A stretch of 48,640 bases of DNA from positions 1 to 48,640 of the forward strand of contig UQRL01000017.1 in assembly GCA_900543555.1 (NCBI GenBank). Direction: 5' to 3'. A model generated the notes under the pieces. It was not told the DNA's origin, did not search any database, and saw only the letters and a program-made list of their open reading frames with translations. The position numbers were made by a program, and so were the translations under genes. Origin of the DNA: an uncultured Oscillospiraceae bacterium. Its GTDB lineage: Bacteria > Bacillota > Clostridia > Oscillospirales > Acutalibacteraceae. Shown piece after piece: positions 25,556-33,994 of this stretch. How positions within the stretch are numbered: the stretch's first letter is position 1; each line of letters begins with the position of its first letter.

Positions 25556-27681
25556 GTGCCTGCGCTCTCTTCAGCGGAATGGATGGGGATGAGAGGGCTG
25601 TCCTTCTGCAGCTCTTCCTTGGCCTTCAGGCGCTCCTTGGCAATGCGGTAGAAGGTCAGCTGGCTGCTGCAGGCAGTGCGGCCGCGGCGGGATACGTGCT
25701 GATAGCTGGTGTCCGGCAGCATCATCCGGGCGTTGGTGTTGTCGTTCAGCAGAATGTCCAGAATCTCAAAGGCCCGCTGTTTCAGGTCTTCGTCCTCAAT
25801 GGGGAACACCAGCTCAATGCGGCGGTCCAGGTTGCGGGGCATCCAGTCGGCGCTGCCCATGTAGATCTTAGGGTTGCCCGCGTTTTCAAACTTGAATACC
25901 CGGCTGTGTTCCAACAGCTGTCCCACAATGCTGATGACCGTGATGTTTTCACTGACGCCCTCCAGCCCAGGAATGAGGCAGCAGATGCCTCGCACCACCA
26001 GTTTTACGGGCACCCCTGCCTGAGAGGCCTCGTACAGCAGGGAGATGATCTCCGGGTCCACCAGGGAGTTGACCTTGGCGGTGATGCCGCTGGGCAGGCC
26101 CTTTTTGGCGTTTTCCGTCTCGTTTTGGATCATCCGGCGGAAGAAGGCCCGCATCCCATGGGGCGCCACCACAAAGTGGCGGTACTCCGGGGGCCGGGAA
26201 TAGCCTGTGATTACGTTGAACAGGGAAGAGGCGTCCGCCCCGTACTGGCTGTTGCAGGTGAACAGGCCCACGTCCGTGTAGATCTTGGCGGTGGAGTCGT
26301 TGTAGTTGCCGGTGCCCAGGTGCAGGTAGCGGCGGATGCCGTCCTCCTCCTGGCGCACCACCAGGGCGATCTTGCAGTGGGTTTTCAGCCCCTGCAGGCC
26401 GTAGATGACGTGGCAGCCCGCTTTTTCCAGCTTGTTGGCCCAGTTGATGTTGTTCTCCTCGTCAAAGCGAGCCTTCAGTTCCACCAGCACGGTCACCTGC
26501 TTGCCGTTCTCCACAGCTTTGATCAGCGCCGCGATGATGGGCGAGTTGCCGGAGACCCGGTACAGCGTCTGCTTGATGGCCAGAACATTTTCATCCTCGG
26601 CCGCCTGTTCGATGAACTGCACCACGCAGTCAAAGCTCTCATAGGGGTGGTGCACCATTCGGTCCTTCTCCCGGATGGCCTCAAAAATGTCCGTGTAGCC
26701 CCAGAAGTCCGCCGGAGGGGTCACCGGGCGGATGGGCTCAAAGCACAGGGACTCGAACCCCTTCACCCCCGCAAATTTGGAGAGGAAGGTCAAATCCAGG
26801 GGGCCGGGCACCTCATAGATCTCGTTCTTCTTGATGCCCAGCATTTCAATGAGAAAACTTTTGATGGAGGCGTTGCATTTGTTCAGCAGCTCCAGCCGCA
26901 CAGGCCGGCCCCGCTTGCGCCGCTTGATGGACTTCTTCACCTCGCTCATAAAGTCCTCGGCCTCGTCGTCAATCTCCTGGTCAGAGTCCCGGGTCACCCG
27001 GAAGGGGCAGGCGGCCACAATATCGTGTAGCTCAAACAGCTCGTCCAGCTTGTGGATAATGACCTCCTCCAGCAGGGTGAACTGCCGGGCCCCCGCATTG
27101 GCGGGAAGCTCTAAAAACCGCGGGAGGATGGAGGGCACCTGCACAATGGCAAACACCTTTTCCTCTTTATTGTGTTCTTTGCTTTTCAGGCATACGGCAA
27201 TATTCAGGGACTTGTTGGCCAGCAGGGGGAAGGGGCGGCTGCTGTCCACCGCCAAGGGGGTCAGCACGGGGAACAGAACCCGCTGAAAGTACTGAGAGAG
27301 GTACTCCCTCTGCCTGCCGTCCATTTCTTCCACAGAGAGGAACCGGATGCCCTGCTTTTCCAGGGCAGGAAGAATGGAGCGGTGCAGGCAGGAGTACTGC
27401 CGCTCCATAAAGCGGTGGGTCTTTTCTTCCAAAAGGGGCAGCAGCTCCTGGGGGGTTAAGTCAAAGTCGTTGCCCTTCTGCTTGTATTTTGAGTTGACCT
27501 GGGCTTTGACGCCGGCCACACGCACCATGAAAAATTCATCCAGGTTCGACCCGGTGATGGCCAGGAAGCGCAGCCGCTCCATCAAGGGGTTCTCCTTTTT
27601 CGTGGCCTCCTCCAGCACCCGGGCGTTAAAGTCCATCCAGCTCAGTTCCCGATTGTAATAGGGCATCCTCTTTTCCGCCAT
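25552..27681 (-). CDS. ppk1: Polyphosphate kinase 1
   Basis: A 709-residue PPK1 that makes long-chain polyphosphate reversibly from ATP. Domains: the N domain with NRELSWMDFNARVLEEA, the head domain, and two phospholipase D-like C domains. The catalytic histidines are His435 (GLKTHCKIALV), which is autophosphorylated, and His592 (LLEHSRVF); both fall at the same numbers as reported for the E. coli enzyme. The ATG at 27681 follows GAGGTG. It lies 10 bp after ppx, and the two are transcribed together from the promoter at 29279-29307. Confidence 0.97.
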   Translation of the reverse strand: MAEKRMPYYNRELSWMDFNARVLEEATKKENPLMERLRFLAITGSNLDEFFMVRVAGVKAQVNSKYKQKGNDFDLTPQELLPLLEEKTHRFMERQYSCLHRSILPALEKQGIRFLSVEEMDGRQREYLSQYFQRVLFPVLTPLAVDSSRPFPLLANKSLNIAVCLKSKEHNKEEKVFAIVQVPSILPRFLELPANAGARQFTLLEEVIIHKLDELFELHDIVAACPFRVTRDSDQEIDDEAEDFMSEVKKSIKRRKRGRPVRLELLNKCNASIKSFLIEMLGIKKNEIYEVPGPLDLTFLSKFAGVKGFESLCFEPIRPVTPPADFWGYTDIFEAIREKDRMVHHPYESFDCVVQFIEQAAEDENVLAIKQTLYRVSGNSPIIAALIKAVENGKQVTVLVELKARFDEENNINWANKLEKAGCHVIYGLQGLKTHCKIALVVRQEEDGIRRYLHLGTGNYNDSTAKIYTDVGLFTCNSQYGADASSLFNVITGYSRPPEYRHFVVAPHGMRAFFRRMIQNETENAKKGLPSGITAKVNSLVDPEIISLLYEASQAGVPVKLVVRGICCLIPGLEGVSENITVISIVGQLLEHSRVFKFENAGNPKIYMGSADWMPRNLDRRIELVFPIEDEDLKQRAFEILDILLNDNTNARMMLPDTSYQHVSRRGRTACSSQLTFYRIAKERLKAKEELQKDSPLIPIHSAEESAGT

Positions 27682-27691
27682 AAATAACACC

Positions 27692-29239
27692 TCATATCAT
27701 GTCAAATTTGATGGAGAGCTCGGGGGAAAGGCCGAACACCTCCTTAAAGTACTGGGCCGATTCCGTAAAGGCCCACCGCTCCAGCAGCGTGTTTTCTGAA
27801 GCTTTGGCTTTAAAGATCACCTGGTCGTCCTCCAGGGTGATCTTCAGGTCCCGCAGCTTGCCCCGGTGGGACTTGTCCAGGGCGTTGGCCAGCCGGAAAA
27901 TGGCGGACATCTTGGAGATGACAATGCGCTCCTCCATAGGCAGCCAGGCAAAATCCGGGTTTTCCTCCACAGAAAGGTTGTCCGAAATGCTGCCCGCCAC
28001 AAAAGCGGTCTCCAGCACCTCGCTTTGGCGCAGGCCGAAGATATCCATGCCCTTAATCAGGTCGAAGGTGCACTGGTTGTGCTGCCGCACGTTCACAAAG
28101 CTGCCGCAGCTGTGAAGAATGGCCGCCAGCTCCAGCAGCAGCCGCTTAGAGGAATCCAGCCCATGGATCTTCTTCAGCCGGTCAAAGAGCTTACTGCAGG
28201 TCCCGGCAATGGCGGCAGAGTGTTCCAGGTCACATCCAAAGCTCCGCGCCGTGGTCTGGGCACAGGCAATGGCGCTTTCCCGCAGGTCGGCAGCAAGGGT
28301 GGAAGCCGCCTTGGGCATCAGCGTACGGCGAAGAATGGCTTCGGAAATGTCCACCGGGGGAGAGATAACGGTTTCCGCCTGAGGGCAAAACCGCAGAAAA
28401 CCCGTGTAGATGGAAAGCGATGTGTACAGCAGGGCCGCCCGCTCCTCGGAAATGCCAAAGCGGTTGGCAATGCTCTCTGCCGTGGCAGTGCGCAGGGATT
28501 GATATAGGCTGGTGAGCTTTTTCACACTGATCTCATAAGGGGCGCCGGATTTTTTGGCTTCGCACAGGCTGGCCACCAGTTCCAGCTGCGAGCCCGTGAG
28601 GATCAGGTTTTTAACCTGGAAGCCGGAGATGGCAATGCGGTTGAAAATGGTGTCCAGGTATTCCTCTATTATATAATGGAAGTCCTCCGCTTCCTGGCGC
28701 AAGCTCCGCAGCACGTCGTGCAGCTTTAAGGCGCCCATGGAGATGTTCTGGGAATAAACAACCCGCTGCCCGTCATACACGGCCACGCCAATGCTGCCAG
28801 AGCCCACATAGGCGATCATGGTGTTGCCGTTTTCCAGCTGGCAGCCGTTGAGCTTTTCGATGATTTCCTGATAGATGTAGGCTTTTTCTTGGCTGTCCTC
28901 CAGCACGGTCACGTCTACGCCGTTGCGCACCTTCAGCTGATCCGCCACCAAAGCCCGGTTTTTAGCCTCCCGCAGGGCCGTGCAGGAGATGACCTTGGGC
29001 TTCTCGATATTGTAGGAAAGCAGCGCGGCTGAAAATTTAGAGAGCACGCTGGAGATTTCCCGCAGGCTGTCAAAGCTGATGGACCCGCTGGAAAACACAT
29101 CGTGCCCCAGGCTGACGGGATACTCCAGGCGGTCCAGCGTGGCAAGGCGGCCCTTGCTCCACTGGGAGACCCGCATCCGCACATTGTTGGTGCCGATCTC
29201 AATGACAGCGGCCGTGCGGGCTGCGCTTTTCTTGTTCAA
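27692..29239 (-). CDS. ppx: Ppx/GppA family exopolyphosphatase
   Basis: A 515-residue protein with an N-terminal actin-fold Ppx/GppA domain (AVIEIGTNNVRMRV, where most have IDIGSN; AYVGSGSIGVAVYDG as the phosphate/ATP loop) and a C-terminal HD-like helical domain in which the HD dyad reads LHSCG, as in other exopolyphosphatases that lack the metal site. It should release phosphate from polyphosphate, or from pppGpp. The TTG start has AGGAGGGG 6 nt upstream. It is the first gene of a ppx-ppk1 operon, so synthesis and breakdown are co-expressed. Confidence 0.92.
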   Translation of the reverse strand: MNKKSAARTAAVIEIGTNNVRMRVSQWSKGRLATLDRLEYPVSLGHDVFSSGSISFDSLREISSVLSKFSAALLSYNIEKPKVISCTALREAKNRALVADQLKVRNGVDVTVLEDSQEKAYIYQEIIEKLNGCQLENGNTMIAYVGSGSIGVAVYDGQRVVYSQNISMGALKLHDVLRSLRQEAEDFHYIIEEYLDTIFNRIAISGFQVKNLILTGSQLELVASLCEAKKSGAPYEISVKKLTSLYQSLRTATAESIANRFGISEERAALLYTSLSIYTGFLRFCPQAETVISPPVDISEAILRRTLMPKAASTLAADLRESAIACAQTTARSFGCDLEHSAAIAGTCSKLFDRLKKIHGLDSSKRLLLELAAILHSCGSFVNVRQHNQCTFDLIKGMDIFGLRQSEVLETAFVAGSISDNLSVEENPDFAWLPMEERIVISKMSAIFRLANALDKSHRGKLRDLKITLEDDQVIFKAKASENTLLERWAFTESAQYFKEVFGLSPELSIKFDMI

Positions 29240-29278
29240 GAGGAACCCCTCCTAAAAAATGAATTTTGAACTTTTTTT

Positions 29279-29307
29279 ATTATACCAAAATCCAGGGGGA
29301 TGTTCAA
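29279..29307 (-). promoter_or_regulatory. Sigma-A promoter of ppx-ppk1
   Basis: On the minus strand: TTGAAC (29302-29307), a 17-bp spacer and consensus TATAAT (29279-29284). It reads into ppx about 40 nt downstream. Confidence 0.82.
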
Positions 29308-29462
29308 ATCACAATCGCTGTTTTTTGCGGGAATTCCGGCGGATTTTACATGGATTTAACACAAATTCAAAGGGGAAAGCGGCACGGGGCGCCGGCGGGC
29401 CCTGGAAAAAAGAGGGGAAAAAGGGCCGAAAAAAGAAAAGAAAAAATTTTTTCAATTCCCTC

Positions 29463-29491
29463 TTGATTTTTTCGGAAACATCCGTTATAAT
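29463..29491 (+). promoter_or_regulatory. Sigma-A promoter of tRNA-Ser(GGA)
   Basis: TTGATT (29463-29468), a 17-bp spacer and TATAAT (29486-29491), 15 nt before the tRNA 5' end. Confidence 0.82.
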
Positions 29492-29506
29492 AATCAAGCG
29501 CCATAC

Positions 29507-29592
29507 GGAGAGGTATTCTAATGGTAAGGAGCCACATTGGAAATGTGGTGTGCCGCAAGGCATTGTGCGTTCGAGTCGCATCCTCTCCGCCA
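29507..29592 (+). tRNA. tRNA-Ser(GGA)
   Basis: An 86-nt class II tRNA. The acceptor strands GGAGAGG / CCTCTCC pair, the anticodon stem CCACA / TGTGG frames loop TTGGAAA with anticodon GGA, and a long variable arm (TGCCGCAAGGCA) and T loop GTTCGAGT are present. CCA is encoded. It is a single-gene unit with its own promoter and terminator. Confidence 0.97.
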
Positions 29593-29594
29593 TT

Positions 29595-29627
29595 AAAACG
29601 CTGAATTCTTTGAATTCAGCGTTTTTT
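29595..29627 (+). terminator. Terminator after tRNA-Ser(GGA)
   Basis: Stem AAAACGCTGAATTC / GAATTCAGCGTTTT with a 3-nt loop and a T run. It begins three bases after the tRNA CCA. Confidence 0.92.
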
Positions 29628-29639
29628 CATATTTTCCCC

Positions 29640-29668
29640 TTGCCAGATGGGCTTTCGTGGGGTATCAT
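29640..29668 (+). promoter_or_regulatory. Sigma-A promoter of asnS
   Basis: TTGCCA (29640-29645), a 17-bp spacer and TATCAT (29663-29668), about 45 nt ahead of the asnS start. The leader is too short to hold a T-box. Confidence 0.65.
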
Positions 29669-29715
29669 GTATTCATTGTTTCAATTTGAAAGGGAAAGGA
29701 AGGGAGCGGCCTTTG

Positions 29716-31125
29716 GTGCCGCGCCAGAGTATGAAGAGAGACGAAGTAGCAGCGTTTTACAAGGACCTTCCCTCCTATGCGGGGAAGACCGTCACCGTCT
29801 GCGGCTGGGCCCGGTCTATCCGGGACTCCAAAGCCCTGGGCTTTATCGACCTGAACGACGGCACCTCCTTCAAAGGTGTGCAGGTGGTGTTTGAAGATGG
29901 GAAGATCGAGAATTTTAAGGAGATCGCTTCCCAGAATGTGGGCGCTGCCCTGCGCGTTACGGGCACTCTGTTGGAGACCCCCCAGGCCAAGCAGCCCTTT
30001 GAGATCCACGCCTCTGAGATTGTGGTGGAGGGCGCCTCTTCTCCGGAATACCCCCTGCAGAAAAAACGCCACACAGTGGAGTTCCTGCGCACCATTGCCC
30101 ACCTGCGGCCCCGCACCAACCTGTACAGCGCGGCCTACCGGGTGCGTTCCGCCGCGGCCTTCGGCATTCACAAATTCTTCCAGGAGAATGGCTTCGTCTA
30201 CGCTCACACCCCCATCATCACTGGCAGCGATTGCGAGGGCGCGGGGGAGATGTTCCAGGTGACTACCCTGGACCTGGAGAATCTGCCTAAAAATGAGGAC
30301 GGCACCGTCAACTACAAGGAGGACTTCTTCCAGAAGCCCACGTCCCTCACGGTATCCGGCCAGCTGGAGGCGGAGTGTATGGCCATGGCCTTCGGCAAGG
30401 TGTACACCTTCGGTCCCACCTTCCGGGCGGAGCGCTCCTACACCCAGCGCCATGCCGCGGAGTTCTGGATGATCGAACCTGAGATGGCCTTCGCCGACCT
30501 GACCGATGACATGGACGTCATCGAGGCGGCCATCAAATATGTCATCAACTATGTGCTGGAGACCTGCCCCCAGGACATGGAGTTCTGCAATCAGTTTGTG
30601 GATAAGGGCCTTCTGGACCGGCTGCGCCATGTGGCCAGCTCCGATTTCGTCCGGGTCAGCTACACAGACGCGGTGAAGATCCTGGAGCCCCACAACGATG
30701 AGTTCGAGTTCAAAGTGAGCTGGGGCTGCGACCTGCAGACCGAGCACGAGAAGTTCCTGACGGAGAAGCACTTTGGCAAGCCGGTGTTCGTCACCGACTA
30801 TCCCAAGGAGATCAAGGCTTTCTATATGCGTCTCAACGACGACGGCAAGACTGTGGCTGCCACCGATCTGCTGGTCCCCGGCATCGGCGAGCTGGTGGGC
30901 GCCAGCCAGCGCGAGGAGCGTTATGACGTGCTGCTCCAGCGCATCCGGGAGCTGGGCCTCAACGAGGAGGACTACTGGTGGTACTTGGACCTGCGGCGCT
31001 TTGGCGGCAACAAGCACGCGGGCTTCGGCATCGGCTTCGAGCGGCTGGTGATGTACCTCACCGGCATTGCCAACATCCGGGACGTGCTGCCCTTCCCCCG
31101 CACCACCGGTGTGGCGGAGTTCTAA
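29716..31125 (+). CDS. asnS: Asparaginyl-tRNA synthetase
   Basis: A class II synthetase of about 469 residues that charges tRNA-Asn. The N-terminal OB-fold anticodon domain ([16 protein letters not shown]) is followed by the catalytic core with motif 2 ([21 protein letters not shown]) and motif 3 ([15 protein letters not shown]), plus the AsnRS-type [14 protein letters not shown] end. GTG at 29716 (or TTG at 29713) is chosen because GGGAG ends at 29706; the ATG at 29731, where family alignment could also begin, has no ribosome site. The in-frame ATG at 29647 lies before or in the promoter. Confidence 0.95.
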   Translation: MPRQSMKRDEVAAFYKDLPSYAGKTVTVCGWARSIRDSKALGFIDLNDGTSFKGVQVVFEDGKIENFKEIASQNVGAALRVTGTLLETPQAKQPFEIHASEIVVEGASSPEYPLQKKRHTVEFLRTIAHLRPRTNLYSAAYRVRSAAAFGIHKFFQENGFVYAHTPIITGSDCEGAGEMFQVTTLDLENLPKNEDGTVNYKEDFFQKPTSLTVSGQLEAECMAMAFGKVYTFGPTFRAERSYTQRHAAEFWMIEPEMAFADLTDDMDVIEAAIKYVINYVLETCPQDMEFCNQFVDKGLLDRLRHVASSDFVRVSYTDAVKILEPHNDEFEFKVSWGCDLQTEHEKFLTEKHFGKPVFVTDYPKEIKAFYMRLNDDGKTVAATDLLVPGIGELVGASQREERYDVLLQRIRELGLNEEDYWWYLDLRRFGGNKHAGFGIGFERLVMYLTGIANIRDVLPFPRTTGVAEF

Positions 31126-31139
31126 ATCCCAAACATTCA

Positions 31140-31175
31140 CAAGGGGCCTGCGGCAACGCAGGCCCCTTGTTTTTT
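31140..31175 (+). terminator. Terminator after asnS
   Basis: Perfect 13-bp stem CAAGGGGCCTGCG / CGCAGGCCCCTTG with a GCAA tetraloop and TTTTTT. Confidence 0.95.
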
Positions 31176-31249
31176 GAGAGAAACCGCCCCAGGCCTCCGG
31201 AATGTGGGCCATGCGGTGCTGGGGCGCCTATCTTCCTCCTGGAGTAAGT

Positions 31250-31276
31250 GGGCAAGCAACAGCCTGTTGCTTGCCC
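31250..31276. promoter_or_regulatory. Operator-like dyad at the XRE/zinc-ribbon promoter
   Basis: Perfect 11-bp inverted repeat GGGCAAGCAAC (31250-31260), 5-bp spacer, GTTGCTTGCCC (31266-31276). The right arm contains the -35 hexamer of the promoter at 31271-31299. The location fits an autoregulatory binding site for the downstream HTH protein; that is an inference. Confidence 0.65.
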
Positions 31277-31299
31277 TGGCAGAGGCTTTCCTGTATACT
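31271..31299 (+). promoter_or_regulatory. Sigma-A promoter of the XRE/zinc-ribbon gene
   Basis: TTGCCC (31271-31276), a 17-bp spacer and TATACT (31294-31299). The transcript would start near 31306, giving a very short leader before the ATG at 31320. Confidence 0.75.
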
Positions 31300-31319
31300 T
31301 GTCCGTGAGGTGAATGTAA

Positions 31320-31766
31320 ATGGAAGCAAAAGAGGTCTTATTGGCCCTGCGGACAAAGCGGGGCTTTTCCCAAGAGGAGCTGGCCGAAAGGCTCTTTGTC
31401 ACCCGCCAGGCGGTGTCTCGATGGGAGATGGGGGAGACCCTTCCCGGGCCGGAAACCCTCCAGCGCCTTTCCGCCCTGTATGACGTTTCCATCAATACGC
31501 TTTTGGGCTCGCCCAGAAGGCTTGTCTGCCAATGCTGCGGTATGCCCTTGGAGGACGATGGCGTTCTCAGCCGGGAGCCAGACGGCTCCTTTAATGAGGA
31601 CTACTGCAAGTGGTGTTATACAGGGGGAAAGTTCGTTTACTCCAGCCTGGAGGAGCTCATAGAGTTCTTGGCAGGTACCATGGCCACCGCGGAGCGGCCT
31701 CCCGAACAGGTGCGGGCCTACTTGCGGGCCCGGCTTCCAGGGCTAGGGCATTGGAAGGGAAAATAG
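31320..31766 (+). CDS. XRE-family regulator with C-terminal zinc ribbon
   Basis: A 148-residue protein in two parts. Residues 5-62 are a Cro/C1-type HTH (TKRGFSQEELAERLFVTRQAVSRWE). Residues 68-130 form a putative zinc-ribbon domain (CQCCGMPLEDDGVLSREPDGSFNEDYCKWCY pattern: two CxxC pairs), similar to PF12674 proteins. The second part may sense metal or redox, but no ligand is known. GAGGTGA precedes the ATG. The gene is a single unit with its own promoter, dyad and terminator, typical of an autoregulated switch; target genes are not evident. Confidence 0.88.
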   Translation: MEAKEVLLALRTKRGFSQEELAERLFVTRQAVSRWEMGETLPGPETLQRLSALYDVSINTLLGSPRRLVCQCCGMPLEDDGVLSREPDGSFNEDYCKWCYTGGKFVYSSLEELIEFLAGTMATAERPPEQVRAYLRARLPGLGHWKGK

Positions 31767-31774
31767 AGAAAAAA

Positions 31775-31805
31775 GCGGCGGAAAAATTTTCCGCCGCCCT
31801 TTTTA
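31775..31805. terminator. Bidirectional terminator
   Basis: Stem GCGGCGGAAAA / TTTTCCGCCGC, with T runs on both strands, between the convergent XRE/zinc-ribbon gene and GNAT gene. Confidence 0.9.
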
Positions 31806-31832
31806 TCGTGAACCGGGGAAGAGGCTGTACTC

Positions 31833-32303
31833 TTATCCCTTTCCGTCAAAAGCCATCAAATAGTAGGGGCCGTCTTGGCTGTAGCCTTCTTGCTGGATTT
31901 TCCATCCATGGGAGAGGTAATATTTCAGTGCCGGGCGGTTTTCCGCCACGCATTTCAATGTCAAAGGAATGGGGAACTCTTGGGCGGCCCTTTCCAGCAG
32001 GGCGCTGCCCACACCGGCCCGGCGGCAGCCCTTTGCCACAAACAGATTGTGGACAAAGCTGTCCGGCTCCCATACGGAGCAAAAGCCCGCTAGAACCCCA
32101 TCAAGTTCTGCAACGAAAATCCGCTCGCCTTCTGTAGCGCGCTCAAAGTCTTGAAGGGAGAGGGTATCCCCATCCACCCAGGGGAATTCTTCCCGCTGGA
32201 TCTGGTAAAATAGCGCTGCCAGGGCCTCTTGGTCCGCCTTGCGGTATTGCCGGATTATGAGCCCCTGGGGCCGTCCCAGGGCACTGGGCTCACTCCCTGC
32301 CAT
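31833..32303 (-). CDS. GNAT family N-acetyltransferase
   Basis: A 156-residue acetyltransferase. Visible GNAT elements are IIRQYRKADQEALAALF at the N terminus, the central strands FVAELDGVLAGFCSV and FVHNLFVAKGCRRAGVGSALLERA (acetyl-CoA motif A), and ENRPALKYYLSHGW (motif B). The substrate is unknown. The ATG at 32303 is the best start, lying inside the 3' end of the PurF-like gene with a 14-bp overlap in another frame, so it is probably translationally coupled to it. An extension to 32351 has no homology. Confidence 0.85.
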   Translation of the reverse strand: MAGSEPSALGRPQGLIIRQYRKADQEALAALFYQIQREEFPWVDGDTLSLQDFERATEGERIFVAELDGVLAGFCSVWEPDSFVHNLFVAKGCRRAGVGSALLERAAQEFPIPLTLKCVAENRPALKYYLSHGWKIQQEGYSQDGPYYLMAFDGKG

Positions 32304-33696
32304 CCCAGCAATAGGTGCACAGCTTGCACTTGTCAATGCCCACAGACTCAATCATGTCGTCCAGCCGGTGGTAGCGCAGGGAGGTGAAGTTCAGCTTTTT
32401 GCCGATGTATTCCAGCATGGCGCTGTACTCGCCGCTCTCCGGGTCGGCGTACCGCGCCAGGTTGGCGGGCTCTTCGGTGCCCTCCATTTCCTTGATGACC
32501 CGCCGGGTGATCAGGTCCATTACTGAGGTGGACCGGGAGAAGTTCAGGTACTTACACCCGTAAAGCAGGGGAGGGCAGGCAGGCCGCACATGGACCTCCC
32601 GGGCGCCGCTCTGGTACAAAAACTCGGTGGTCTCCCGCAGCTGGGTGCCCCGGACAATGGAGTCGTCGATCAAAAGCAGGCTCCGGTCCTGGATCAGCTC
32701 GTGAACGGGGATCAGCTTCATTTTTGCAATCAGGTTCCGCTGGCTCTGCATCGTGGGCATGAACGACCTGGGCCAGGTGGGCGTATACTTGATAAAGGGC
32801 CGGGAGAAAGGAATGCCGCTCTCGTTGGCGTAGCCGATGGCGTGGGCTGTGCCAGAGTCGGGCACGCCGGCCACCGTGTCGGGATGGGCGTCGTCCCGGC
32901 GGGCCAGCATGGCGCCGCAGCGGTAGCGCATCTCCTCTACGCTGACGCCTTCATAGGAGGAGGAGGGGTAGCCGTAATACACCCACAGGAAGGTGCAGAT
33001 GCGCATTTCCTCCCCAGGCTTCACCAGGGTCTGCACGCCCTCCGGCGTGACAATGGCAATCTCCCCAGGGCCCAGCTCCCGCTCCGAGGTGTAGCCCAAG
33101 TTCAAATAGGCAAAGCTCTCAAAGGAGACGCAGTAAGCGCCCTCTTTGCGGCCGATGGCCACCGGGGTGCGGCCCAGCTTGTCCCGTGCGGCCAAGATGC
33201 CCTTGGGGGTCATGATGAGCATGGTCATCGAGCCGTCGATCACTTCCTGGGCGTACTGGATGCCCTCGATGAGATTGGGCTTCTGGTTGATGACTGAGGC
33301 CACCAGTTCGGTGGCGTTCACATCGCCCCCGCTCATCTCCAGAAAGTGGGAGTGGCCGTTCTTAAAGAGCTGTTCCACAATCTCGTTGGTGTTGTTGATC
33401 TTGCCCACCGTGACAATGGCATAGGTGCCGTGGTGAGAGCGCACAATCAGGGGCTGGGGCTCATAATCCGAGATGCAGCCAATTCCCAGCCCACCCTTCA
33501 TGCTGGCCACGTCCTTGTCAAACTTGGTCCGGAAGGGGGAATTTTCAATATTGTGGATGGCCCGGTCAAAGCCCTTTTCCCGGTCATACACAGCCATGCC
33601 CGCCCGGCGGGTGCCCAGGTGAGAGTGATAGTCTGTCCCGAAGAACAGGTCGAACATGCAGTCCTCTTTCGAGGCTACTCCAAAAAATCCGCCCAT
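32290..33696 (-). CDS. PurF-like protein with intact PRPP domain but lost glutaminase site
   Basis: A 468-residue homologue of amidophosphoribosyltransferase. The C-terminal half keeps the PRTase loop LLLIDDSIVRGTQ, VPDSGTAHAIGYANESGIP and the cysteines used by Fe-S type PurF (CPPLLYGC and the end CKLCTYCWDG). The N-terminal Ntn domain is degenerate: the protein begins MGGFFGV with Gly in place of the catalytic Cys1 of mature PurF, the HVRYST motif reads CISDYEP, and the GNL motif reads GKINN. Cys13 is the nearest cysteine. Similar proteins occur in Clostridia and Bacteroidetes, annotated as PurF. It may use ammonia or another partner; the true role is open. GGAGGAA precedes the ATG. Confidence 0.85.
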   Translation of the reverse strand: MGGFFGVASKEDCMFDLFFGTDYHSHLGTRRAGMAVYDREKGFDRAIHNIENSPFRTKFDKDVASMKGGLGIGCISDYEPQPLIVRSHHGTYAIVTVGKINNTNEIVEQLFKNGHSHFLEMSGGDVNATELVASVINQKPNLIEGIQYAQEVIDGSMTMLIMTPKGILAARDKLGRTPVAIGRKEGAYCVSFESFAYLNLGYTSERELGPGEIAIVTPEGVQTLVKPGEEMRICTFLWVYYGYPSSSYEGVSVEEMRYRCGAMLARRDDAHPDTVAGVPDSGTAHAIGYANESGIPFSRPFIKYTPTWPRSFMPTMQSQRNLIAKMKLIPVHELIQDRSLLLIDDSIVRGTQLRETTEFLYQSGAREVHVRPACPPLLYGCKYLNFSRSTSVMDLITRRVIKEMEGTEEPANLARYADPESGEYSAMLEYIGKKLNFTSLRYHRLDDMIESVGIDKCKLCTYCWDGRE

Positions 33697-33751
33697 ATGA
33701 TTCCTCCATAAGACTCTGAAAATAGTTGCCGAATTTGCCGTAACAGAAAGT

Positions 33752-33780
33752 ATTATAGCACATTTCCCTGCAAACTACAA
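33752..33780 (-). promoter_or_regulatory. Sigma-A promoter of the PurF-like gene
   Basis: Minus strand: TTGTAG (33775-33780), a 17-bp spacer and TATAAT (33752-33757), about 55 nt before the ATG at 33696. It is back to back with the aminotransferase promoter; 33781-33887 between them holds no gene that I can support. Confidence 0.78.
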
Positions 33781-33887
33781 ACCTCTTTCCCGGCTGTCCC
33801 ACAGCTTGAGAAGGTTGCACAGAAAAGCGCACCGGATGGGAACGGCCTCATACAAAACGTAAAATATGAAGGAGGGCGAAAATCATC

Positions 33888-33916
33888 TTGCATTTTTTGG
33901 CGAGATAGGGTACAAT
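33888..33916 (+). promoter_or_regulatory. Sigma-A promoter of the aminotransferase gene
   Basis: TTGCAT (33888-33893), a 17-bp spacer and TACAAT (33911-33916), about 78 nt before the start codon at 33995. Confidence 0.78.
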
Positions 33917-33994
33917 ATGAAAAGTTTGCTGGGTGAAAATGAACAGCACAAGGGATATGCCATTCAAATTTTACATAAAATGGGAGATGTTGTG

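Noticed and set aside
29593..29715. T-box riboswitch upstream of asnS
   Set aside because: Only about 40 nt lie between promoter and start codon, and no T-box sequence or specifier loop is visible.
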